A DNA stretch of 7,076 nt, from NCBI GenBank assembly GCA_903898975.1, contig CAIUHT010001480.1:1-7076 (forward strand). The letters run 5' to 3'. Source of the DNA: an uncultured Planctomycetaceae bacterium (GTDB lineage Bacteria > Planctomycetota > Planctomycetia > Planctomycetales > Planctomycetaceae). A model generated the notes under the pieces. That model did not search any database and was not told the DNA's origin. It worked only from the letters and a program-made list of their open reading frames with translations. Position numbers and translations under genes: made by a program. This document shows positions 1 through 6,492 of this stretch, in pieces (the first letter of the stretch is position 1; each line of letters opens with the position of its first letter).

Positions 1-1
1 C

Positions 2-505
2 TTCACCTCGTTCGCTCGCGAAGGAGGCCCCGACTTCACCGCGGCTCCCTGGCAGCCCTACCTGGTTGGGGATCATCATCTGATCCAGCCCGCGGCCACC
101 GGGGGATTTCCCGAGTTACCGGTCGGGGCCGGATTCAGCACCTCCAGTTTTGACAGCACCTGGAAGCGCCGCCAGGCCCTGTCGAAGTCGCCCTGGCGCC
201 GACTCCGGCTGGTGGGAATCCTGGAAAGACTGGGCTTTGGCCGCAGGATCAAACTGTCTCCCGAACAGGCGACCGGCCCGCAGATGGTCACGCTGCTCAG
301 GAACGCCCTCGCCCAAGATGCCTGTTGCCACGTGCTGATGTTTCACAGCTCGTCGCTGATGGCGGGGGGTTCGCCCTATGTCCCCGACCAACGGGCCCTC
401 GACGAGTTTTTCTTCCGGTTGAGGCACGTCTTCCAATTCTGGCGTGACCAGATGTTCATCGCCCCCACTATGACCGAGTATCTTGACTTGGCCACCGCAA
501 CCTGA
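2..505 (+). CDS. C-terminal part of a WalW-like polysaccharide deacetylase family protein (5' end outside window)
   Basis: The frame is open from the left edge to a TGA at 503-505, giving the last 167 residues of a longer protein. Seen in the sequence: a stretch reading KLSPEQAT (about residues 83-90 of the fragment), then a hydrophobic strand ending in MFHSSSLM with His115, then GGSPY and a helical tail ending in a TMTEYL-type segment. This order (L-P/S-E-x, then LMFHSSSL...SP, then a closing helix) is what I know from the C-terminal part of WalW-like polysaccharide deacetylases. These are metal-dependent hydrolases of the NodB fold that are often found with glycosyltransferases and cell-envelope polysaccharide genes. 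The N-terminal catalytic Asp/His motifs lie outside the window, so activity cannot be judged. A GTG at 212 could act as a start, but the same frame runs on upstream with coding-like sequence, so I treat the gene as truncated by the window. Family assignment is moderate; the reading frame itself is solid. Confidence 0.62.
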   Translation, partial: FTSFAREGGPDFTAAPWQPYLVGDHHLIQPAATGGFPELPVGAGFSTSSFDSTWKRRQALSKSPWRRLRLVGILERLGFGRRIKLSPEQATGPQMVTLLRNALAQDACCHVLMFHSSSLMAGGSPYVPDQRALDEFFFRLRHVFQFWRDQMFIAPTMTEYLDLATAT

Positions 506-876
506 GACTGCGACGTGACCCACGAAGTCGTCCAGGCCACCTCTCTCAGAACTCCTCGGACTGCTGCGTGAAGCCAGCCCTGAAACGTGCCAACGGGCTG
601 CCGCGGGTCTCTGCCTCTCAAGGCGCGACGCCTGGCGCCCGCCCTCCCCGGGAAAGTCCCCCAGGACGACGATTCCGCTTGAGCTGAAATCCCGCTGCGG
701 AGCGGCAACAGAGGCTTCGCCGGGCTCACTGAGGAGGCGAGTTGCGAGAATCACTCGAGCGAGCGGCCAAGCTTCTCAGGCTTGTGTGCAGAGCGCCATG
801 ACGGACCCATGATCTGAGCCGCAGGTTGTCCAGAAAGGCGCGAATCAACGCGGCGTTGGATCATCCGCAAGCGGGC
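506..876. other. Intergenic gap between convergent genes
   Basis: These 371 bases lie between the stop of the deacetylase-like gene and the stop of the minus-strand Fis-like gene. I see no convincing gene: the reading frames that cross it have arginine/serine-rich, low-complexity products without recognisable motifs. Small dyads are present: an inverted pair AGGCG/CGCCT around 621-633, CAAGC/GCTTG at 768-772 and 780-784, and CAACG/CGTTG at 846-850 and 854-858 with a three-base loop. The last lies just past the Fis-like stop and could help end transcription from the minus strand. None is followed by a proper T run, so I do not call a terminator. Confidence 0.55.
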
Positions 877-1389
877 TTATTCAGGCTCCGCAGCCGACGA
901 CGGACCAGTCGTCCCCGAAGACTTGAGCAGTTGATGGATCTTGAGCTTCTTATAAAGGGTGTTGCGATCAATCCCCAGCAGGGCGGCTGTCCGCGTCTGC
1001 ACGCGGTCGCACTGATCAAAGGTCTCTCCAATCACCATCGCCTCCACGGAACCGAGGACGTCGTCGAACAGCGTCCCCTTGGTTCCCGACATCTCCTGCA
1101 ATCGCTTGCGAACGGCGAGTCGGACCAGCAAATCGAGAGTCGCCGTGGGATCCTGCTCACTCAGCCCCAGGAGCACATCAACCAGGAATCGTACACTCGA
1201 GTCGGGCAACTCCAGTTCGAGACAAAGTTCGTGCCCCATCCGCTCCACCTGTCCCGGGAGACCCCCGGGGACCGGCGGTGCTCCGGTACGGCCACCCGGC
1301 TCAGCGGAAGGCCTGACGGGATCTATCGTAAGAGTGACCAGCTTGTGCATCTGGCGGCGATCGACCCGGGGAGGGAGGACAAAGGACAT
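877..1389 (-). CDS. Small Fis-family helix-turn-helix DNA-binding protein
   Basis: A 170-residue protein if the ATG at 1387-1389 is used; stop TAA at 877-879. Residues 106-155 align by eye with the C-terminal domain of Fis and of NtrC-type activators: two helices from LFDDVL onward, then a helix-turn-helix with QTRTAALLGI (131-140) and DRNTLYKKLK (141-150). The family binds DNA as a dimer through this element, either as a nucleoid-associated protein or as a local regulator. No receiver or AAA+ domain precedes it. Residues about 24-48 are rich in Pro and Gly and look like a linker. Residues 50-100 are helical and acidic, and I do not recognise them. The start is uncertain: in-frame ATGs at 1348-1350 and 1237-1239 are alternatives. 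The latter has AGGTGGAG (plus-strand 1243-1250) just upstream and would give a 120-residue protein. The same frame stays open up to 1866, but that part looks non-coding. The gene converges on the deacetylase-like gene and diverges from the AddB-like gene. The target is unknown. Confidence 0.75.
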   Translation of the reverse strand: MSFVLPPRVDRRQMHKLVTLTIDPVRPSAEPGGRTGAPPVPGGLPGQVERMGHELCLELELPDSSVRFLVDVLLGLSEQDPTATLDLLVRLAVRKRLQEMSGTKGTLFDDVLGSVEAMVIGETFDQCDRVQTRTAALLGIDRNTLYKKLKIHQLLKSSGTTGPSSAAEPE

Positions 1390-1415
1390 TTTGCAAGGAA
1401 GCAGTTGCCGTGCCA

Positions 1416-1460
1416 AAGTGGGTGAAACATCTGGGGAACATGGTGGGAATCCCCCCACTT
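1416..1460. repeat. Inverted repeat upstream of the Fis-like gene
   Basis: AAGTGGG at 1416-1422 is matched by its exact reverse complement CCCACTT at 1454-1460. A nested pair, GTGGG at 1443-1447 and CCCAC at 1454-1458, competes for the same right arm, so two alternative hairpins can be drawn. The element lies 27-71 bases upstream of the ATG at 1389, where an operator or leader structure would sit. Fis in Escherichia coli represses its own gene, so self-regulation is conceivable, but this is inference only and short dyads are frequent in GC-rich DNA. Confidence 0.25.
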
Positions 1461-1633
1461 CCCAGGAACAAAACCGGGGATCCGGGGCCAGGCTGGGCGC
1501 GCTGCGGATCGTCACTCTGCGAAGCGGGACGGATTCCCCGCCATCGGTTTTCCAACGATTCCCGGGCTTTGTGGTTCGCCCCAGCGGAGAGACATCCCTC
1601 GTACGGCCCAAACGGCCGATCATGCCATAAGTG

Positions 1634-1646
1634 GCAGCAGTGCTGC
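1634..1646. repeat. Perfect 13-bp dyad (GCAGCA-G-TGCTGC)
   Basis: Six-base arms surround a single central base, a geometry that suits a dimeric protein-binding site rather than a hairpin. It is followed at once by overlapping pairs TGCGC/GCGCA (1644-1648 and 1653-1657) and GCTG/CAGC (1642-1645 and 1651-1654). The cluster is near the middle of the divergent intergenic region. A regulatory role is a guess from position and symmetry. Confidence 0.22.
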
Positions 1647-1935
1647 GCAACAGCGCATCACAATTCCACCTCGCCTTCCGACTCACGGCTCCCAACGCAG
1701 CACCAATCCAGTTGCCGGTCATTGCTGGCGACAGCCGCCAGCTCCCTCCCTGGCACCGTTGGCTGCGAACGCCCACCCCGCTTCCTCGCACCGCTCCCCA
1801 ACTCGGGCACGGTCCACGGATTCCCGGGTAGAGCCGGGAGATGGAAACCGGCGTCTTGGGGCTCATCTCCCGCGCAGTGGGTGAGGAAGGTTATGATCTC
1901 GGCGACGAGCGGACGTGGTAAGTCTCCTGCAGGAT

Positions 1936-1940
1936 GAGGA
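1936..1940 (+). promoter_or_regulatory. Ribosome binding site deciding the AddB-like start
   Basis: GAGGA stands seven bases ahead of the ATG at 1948-1950. This is good Shine-Dalgarno spacing and favours that ATG over the in-frame GTG at 1915, which lacks a comparable element. Confidence 0.6.
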
Positions 1941-1947
1941 ACAGCGA

Positions 1948-4900
1948 ATGACGGCAGGGATTGAAATCTGGACCGGACTGGACCCTTCCGACAAGGTCTC
2001 CCGCCTGCACCAACTGCAGGGGCAGATCGGGCATGAAGCGGGCACGTCGCAGGCACTGGGCCGATTGCTCTGGCTGGTCCCCAATGCCCGCGATGTCCGC
2101 GAAGTTCTGGCCCGCTTGGACCACACCAACGGCGTTACGCTGGCACCGCAGGTGCTGACCTGGCGCTCCCTGGCGCAACTGGTGCTGACCCGGGCCGGCG
2201 AACCGGTCACCGAGGTCACACGCGGGCACCAGCGCGTTCTGATGCGGACGCTGCTCAGGCAACTTCGCGCCGCTGGAGAACTGCGCCATTTTGGGCCCCT
2301 CGCCGGTTCGACCGGGCTGCTCGACCAGTTGCTGGCGTGGATCGATGAACTCAAGCGGTCGGGGATCGAGCCTGCCGAACTGGCGGGCCCGGCCTATCGC
2401 GAGCGCGGTCGCGAGCAAGACCTGGCACTCATCTACAAACGCTACCAGGACACCCTCGAGGAGCACCGCTGGTTCGATGCCGAGGGGCTCACCTGGCGAG
2501 CCTGCGACCTGCTGAGCGGCCCCGGTGGACAGAACCTGTTGCCGGTCGACCTGGTGCTGATTGACGGGTTCGACGACTTCGATCAAACGGAACTGCAACT
2601 GGTGGAAACCCTGGCCAGGCGGGCGACCCGCACGGTGGTCACCCTCCCCGTGGCCGAAGACGGTCGGGCGGAACTCTTCGCGCGGACAAACCGCGTGATT
2701 GACAGACTGCGCAGCCGCCTGCGGGGCCAGCTCCCCCTGCGAGTGGTTCCCCAATCCGACGCGACAGCGTCTCTCTCGCGTCGCCCAGCCGGGTTGCAGC
2801 GGGTGACTCGAGCCCTGTTCGGCAACAGCCGCCTGAGCGGACGGACCAGTGACGCGGCTGGAATTGAGATTGTCGCCACGGCAGGTCAGCGGGCCGAGGT
2901 CGAGTGGGTGGCCCTGCGGGTCAAGCAACTGCTGATGCAGGGCATCGCCCCCGAGGAGGTGATCGTCGCGATCCGCGATCTCGAAGACTATCGCGATCTG
3001 TGGCGGTCAGTCGCCCAGAGTGCCGGGCTCCCGCTCTTCATCGATTCTCGAGCACGCCTCAGCGACAGCCCGCTCGTCCGCGATCTGCTGATGTGGCTGG
3101 CGGTGGAAGTGAGCGATTGGGAGTACGACCGGCTGCGCAGCGCCCTCCGACTCCCGCGAACAGCCTCCCCAGACTCCGCGGTGGCGAGCGACGCAGAGCC
3201 GTTGAACGGTTCCCCACTGACCATCTCGGCCCTGTTGCACTGCCTGCGGTTGCTGCAGCTGCCGATGGGCCGCAGCCAGATTGTGCGGCGATTGGGAGAC
3301 AGTGCGGGGAACCCTGACGGGGGCTCGGGACTGGTTGTTCCTCCATCGGTCTCTGGTCTGGTGGGGCGGCTCGATGAATGGCTGGCCCCCTTGCGGACGG
3401 CGGCCCCGCTGCGGAACTGGGCTGAGCGGCTGCGAGCGGTGGCCACTCTCGTCGGAACCCTCCGCCAGCCGGGCCTCACTTCGACCGATCTGGCCGACTG
3501 GAATTCGGCCCTCAGGCTGATCGACGAAGCGGCAGCGATCGAGGGAGTGGCGACCGCTGAGACGCGGCGGTTGACACTGGGCGAATTCGTCGCCGAGTGG
3601 ACCGACATGCTCCGACAGGAGCGTTCCGGCCAACATCCGCCCGACTGGGGTCGAGTTCGGGTGCTGACTCCCGAGGCCACCCGCACGCTGCGGGTCAAGC
3701 ACCTGATTGTGATGGGCCTGGGCGAGGCGGCGTTCCCGCGACGCCGCGGCGAAAACTGCCTCGGGATCACGGTCTCGCCCGGGGGGGGCGGTGGAGAGGC
3801 GAGCCGGTCGGAATCCCTGTTCGCGGGAGAAGACCGCGTCGCCGAGGAGATGTTGCTGTTTCACCGGCTGGTCTCGGCGGCCGACGAGAGTCTCGTGCTG
3901 ACCTACCCGGCGGTGTCACCTTCCGGAGGCCCGCTCGCCCCCTCCTCCTATGTCGAGGCGGTGCGGGATCTGTTCATTCCCCAAGAGTGTCTCGAGCAGC
4001 AGGAGGATCACCTCAGTCCCCTGCCACTGCCCGGGAGGGTCAGTGGGACAACCGCCCTGAGATGCCACGCCGTCGCTCAGGCCCTGGCGGGGGAGGGGGA
4101 GCTGTTCCAGGCCGCCGCGACAATTCCCCGATTGCGGCCGGCCCTGACGGGTGTGCTGCGGGCGGCGCGGTTGAATGTCGCTCGCTTCCACACGCCCGGC
4201 TTCACCTCGGCCGAGGGGATGTTGGCCGAACCGCTCAACCAGGCCGAGTTGGCGCGCCGCTACAACACCACCCGCCAATACAGTGCGACACAGCTGGAAG
4301 CGTATGCGAACTGCCCGTTCCGGTTCGGGGTCTCCGAACTGCTGGGGGCCGAACCACTGGACGGACTCGAGTATGCCACCGACCACGGAGAGCGGGGGCG
4401 ACTGCTGCACCAGTTGCTGGCCCGCCTGCACGCGGGGCCACTGCCTCCGCGCGAGGGAGAAGAGACGGAGGGGGCCCGGGTGGCCCGGCGATTTCTCGAG
4501 TTGCTGGAAGAAGAATCGCAGACGCGGCAGCGGGCGGCCGACCCGTTTCTGCGGGTGATTGGCGAGCTGGAATGGGCGCAGTTGCGGGAGTGGGGAACCG
4601 AGTATGGCCTCCAGTGGGACGCGTGGCGGACCAGCCTGGGAACGAACTGGGAAGAACCCCCGCAGCCAGTGCACTTTGAAGTCGCCTTCGGTGCGTCTCG
4701 CAGTCTGCCCGAGGGCTCGACCGACAGCCCGACCGCCCCGGAAGTGCTGCGTGGGCCGGCGGGCGAAGTCAGGCTGACGGGCCGCATCGACCGGATCGAC
4801 GTCGGTCGCCAGGGGGGCCGTCCGGTTTACCTGGTGGTCGACTACAAGTCGGGCAAGAAGCAGTCACTCAAGCGGAAGGACATCTCCACGGGCCTCAACC

Positions 4901-5322
4901 TGCAGTTGCCGATCTACGCCCTCGCGGCGCGGCGACTGGCGGGCATGCCCCCCGATGTCGAGCCAGTCCAGGCAATCTTCTGGTACCTGCGGGGTGGTGG
5001 CCCGACCCCCGGACTGAAAGGTCCAGGGAAAGCCCGCTCCAGTTCGGTGCCCCTGCTGCAGGAAGCCGACTGGAACGCGATCGCCTCGCAACTGAACCAG
5101 ACGGTCCCCCACCTGGTCGCCCGGCTGCGCGGTGCCGAGTTTCCCGTGCACAACCGCGATGCGCACTGCCAGACCTACTGTGCTTACAACACCATCTGCC
5201 GGGTTGCCCAGGTTCGCTCGGTGACCGAGCACCTGCACAAGGTCTGGGTTCTTCCCGACGAACTCTCCGCCAGCCAGGCAGGCGAGGGCACTCCAGCGGG
5301 ACTCCAGCCTTCGTCTTCGTGA
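1948..5322 (+). CDS. AddB-like helicase/PD-(D/E)XK nuclease with iron-sulfur-type cysteines
   Basis: 1124 residues, close to the roughly 1150 usual for AddB. AddB pairs with AddA to resect double-strand breaks for RecA-mediated repair in the cytoplasm. Seen in order: a helicase-like N-terminal part with LLWLVPNARDV and a Walker B-like LIDGFDDF (D206-F211); VEWVALRV (E319) and the following IDSRARLSDSPLVRDLL of the second helicase-like half; VMGLGEAAFP (588-597); YANCPF with C789; the nuclease core GRIDRID (945-951), VVDYKSG (D965, K967) and QLPIY (Q986, Y990); then C1074, C1078 and C1084. The four cysteines match the iron-sulfur staple of AddB, though the second spacing is C-x3-C where Bacillus AddB has C-x2-C. 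The expected Walker A near residues 10-17 reads GLDPSDKV, so only the outer G and the K are kept and ATP binding is doubtful. The nuclease looks intact. No addA lies in this window. A related solo RecB-type nuclease is the main alternative. The family call is firm; exact orthology to AddB is less so. Confidence 0.88.
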   Translation: MTAGIEIWTGLDPSDKVSRLHQLQGQIGHEAGTSQALGRLLWLVPNARDVREVLARLDHTNGVTLAPQVLTWRSLAQLVLTRAGEPVTEVTRGHQRVLMRTLLRQLRAAGELRHFGPLAGSTGLLDQLLAWIDELKRSGIEPAELAGPAYRERGREQDLALIYKRYQDTLEEHRWFDAEGLTWRACDLLSGPGGQNLLPVDLVLIDGFDDFDQTELQLVETLARRATRTVVTLPVAEDGRAELFARTNRVIDRLRSRLRGQLPLRVVPQSDATASLSRRPAGLQRVTRALFGNSRLSGRTSDAAGIEIVATAGQRAEVEWVALRVKQLLMQGIAPEEVIVAIRDLEDYRDLWRSVAQSAGLPLFIDSRARLSDSPLVRDLLMWLAVEVSDWEYDRLRSALRLPRTASPDSAVASDAEPLNGSPLTISALLHCLRLLQLPMGRSQIVRRLGDSAGNPDGGSGLVVPPSVSGLVGRLDEWLAPLRTAAPLRNWAERLRAVATLVGTLRQPGLTSTDLADWNSALRLIDEAAAIEGVATAETRRLTLGEFVAEWTDMLRQERSGQHPPDWGRVRVLTPEATRTLRVKHLIVMGLGEAAFPRRRGENCLGITVSPGGGGGEASRSESLFAGEDRVAEEMLLFHRLVSAADESLVLTYPAVSPSGGPLAPSSYVEAVRDLFIPQECLEQQEDHLSPLPLPGRVSGTTALRCHAVAQALAGEGELFQAAATIPRLRPALTGVLRAARLNVARFHTPGFTSAEGMLAEPLNQAELARRYNTTRQYSATQLEAYANCPFRFGVSELLGAEPLDGLEYATDHGERGRLLHQLLARLHAGPLPPREGEETEGARVARRFLELLEEESQTRQRAADPFLRVIGELEWAQLREWGTEYGLQWDAWRTSLGTNWEEPPQPVHFEVAFGASRSLPEGSTDSPTAPEVLRGPAGEVRLTGRIDRIDVGRQGGRPVYLVVDYKSGKKQSLKRKDISTGLNLQLPIYALAARRLAGMPPDVEPVQAIFWYLRGGGPTPGLKGPGKARSSSVPLLQEADWNAIASQLNQTVPHLVARLRGAEFPVHNRDAHCQTYCAYNTICRVAQVRSVTEHLHKVWVLPDELSASQAGEGTPAGLQPSSS

Positions 5323-5412
5323 GGACCTGGGCCCGCGGGCATCCTGCTCGCCTCCCCACGACCAGACACTCACAAATCTCCCCGGTCTCTCGACTCACTC
5401 GTCTCTCTGCCA

Positions 5413-6492
5413 ATGTCTACCCCCTCCAACGCAGACTCCTCCGCAGTTCGCCCCGGCCAGGTCGTGCGGCGCGGGCGCAGGTGGCTGTTGGGGTGGCTGT
5501 GGCTCATGCCCCTCGCGGGGCTGCTGCTGTGGTTCCCCCCGGGCAGATCGGCTGCCCGCACGCTGGTGGTCTATTGCGCGCACGACGCCGAATATGCCAG
5601 GCCCCTGCTCGAACGCTTCACCCTCCAGACCGGAATTGCGGTCGAAGCCCGCTTCGATACCGAGGCGACCAAATCGCTCGGGCTGGTCAATCGACTGCTG
5701 GCCGAACGCGCGGCTCCCCAGTGCGATGTCTTCTGGAACAACGAACTCCTCGGGACCAACCGCCTGGCGAATGAGGGCCTGCTCCAGGCACACCGTGGCC
5801 CAGGCTGGAAAGCCCGGGCTGACCGTCACCGCGACCCCGGTGGGCTGTGGACGGGGTTCGCCGCCCGACTCCGGCTTTGCATGGTCGCCCCCGACCGCTG
5901 CCCGGCCGACGCCGCAGAAATCGAGCGCCGCTTGAGCGGCGACGACCTCCGACGGGTCGCTCTCGCGCGGCCACAGTTTGGAACGACTCTCACCCAGTAC
6001 GTGGCCTGGCACCACGCCTGGGGCGAGCAGCGACTGTGGGAGACACACGACCGCTGGCTCGCGGCGGGTCTCAGGGTGGTCGATGGCAACGCGGCCACCA
6101 AGAACCTCGTGGTCTCGGGAGCGTGCGACCTCGCCTTCACCGACAGTGACGATTACTGGGTGGCCCGTGATGCCGGTGCCCAGGTCGACGCCCTCCCCGT
6201 GCGCGTCGACGGGGCGACCATCTGCATTCCGAACACTGTCGCCATCCTGCGCGGCACCCGGCAACCGGTGGCGGCCGAACAGTTGATTGAGTTTCTGCTC
6301 TCAACCGAGGCCGAGTTGGAACTGGCCCGTTCGCCTTCTCGACAGATTCCCCTGGGCCCGGTCCCGAACGAACTGCTCCCTGCCGAGGTGCGTGAACTGC
6401 GCGAGTGGGCGGACGAGGGAGTCGATCTGCGCGACCTGGGGGCGTCCCGTCGGGCCGTTCTCGCCCGGCTGACTGGCGAGGCGCCGCCATGA
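5413..6492 (+). CDS. ABC transporter periplasmic solute-binding protein, FbpA/iron(III) type
   Basis: 359 residues. The N-terminus has arginines at 19-23 followed by a hydrophobic stretch at 24-41, a likely signal peptide with possible cleavage near A47-A48; no lipobox is seen. The mature start TLVVYCAHD, the following LLERFTLQTGI, and DVFWNNELL...NEGLL are typical of the family 1/FbpA-like binding proteins, which capture ligand outside the membrane and pass it to a permease. Further support is AFTDSDDYW (241-249), matching the T-D-[ST]-D-D signature of FbpA-like proteins, and IPNTVAIL with a later IEFLLS segment. Six cysteines (55, 104, 156, 163, 238, 271) are many for an exported protein. 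Ferric iron is the likeliest ligand by family, but thiamine or other small molecules are possible. The start ATG has no clear Shine-Dalgarno sequence. The gene follows the AddB-like gene after 90 bases, which contain a 10-bp palindrome GCCCGCGGGC at 5331-5340. It overlaps the permease gene by four bases, so the two are co-translated. Confidence 0.85.
   Translation: MSTPSNADSSAVRPGQVVRRGRRWLLGWLWLMPLAGLLLWFPPGRSAARTLVVYCAHDAEYARPLLERFTLQTGIAVEARFDTEATKSLGLVNRLLAERAAPQCDVFWNNELLGTNRLANEGLLQAHRGPGWKARADRHRDPGGLWTGFAARLRLCMVAPDRCPADAAEIERRLSGDDLRRVALARPQFGTTLTQYVAWHHAWGEQRLWETHDRWLAAGLRVVDGNAATKNLVVSGACDLAFTDSDDYWVARDAGAQVDALPVRVDGATICIPNTVAILRGTRQPVAAEQLIEFLLSTEAELELARSPSRQIPLGPVPNELLPAEVRELREWADEGVDLRDLGASRRAVLARLTGEAPP

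Larger units (their letters stand above)
1390..1947. other. Long divergent intergenic region, probable promoters for both flanking genes
   Basis: These 558 bases separate the divergent starts of the Fis-like gene (minus) and the AddB-like gene (plus). I recognise no gene here. Open frames exist on both strands, but their products are Pro/Arg/Ser-rich with no motif, as expected of GC-rich non-coding DNA. Promoters for both genes should lie inside. A TATGAT at 1892-1897 resembles a -10 box about 50 bases ahead of the AddB-like start, but no good -35 element stands at the usual distance, so it is only a candidate. Two dyad elements are listed separately. A small structured RNA or an unrecognised short gene cannot be excluded. 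Confidence 0.5.

Noticed and set aside
116..754. Minus-strand frame of 212 codons spanning the deacetylase tail and the following gap
   Set aside because: It is antisense to the better supported plus-strand gene, and its product has no recognisable motif.
846..858. CAACG-CGG-CGTTG hairpin just past the Fis-like stop as a terminator
   Set aside because: The stem is only five pairs and no T run follows on the minus strand.
1390..1866. Minus-strand extension of the Fis-like reading frame to an ATG at 1866, giving 329 residues
   Set aside because: The added 159 residues are Arg/Pro/Ser/Trp-rich with no motif and look like read-through of GC-rich non-coding DNA; the recognisable protein begins much later.
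1915..1947. GTG at 1915 as start of the AddB-like gene
   Set aside because: It lacks a ribosome binding site, while the ATG at 1948 has GAGGA at a spacing of seven; the extra eleven residues cover that site.
3597..4679. Plus-strand frame of 360 codons inside the AddB-like gene
   Set aside because: It is an alternative frame of a strongly supported gene; the product is Gly/Arg/Ala-rich, as expected of a shifted GC-rich frame.
5331..5340. Palindrome GCCCGCGGGC between the AddB-like and solute-binding genes as a terminator or operator
   Set aside because: A ten-base GC palindrome with no loop and no T run is easily met by chance at this base composition.
5395..6264. Minus-strand frame of 289 codons opposite the solute-binding protein
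   Set aside because: It is a mirror frame of a gene with clear family motifs on the plus strand; no motif of its own.
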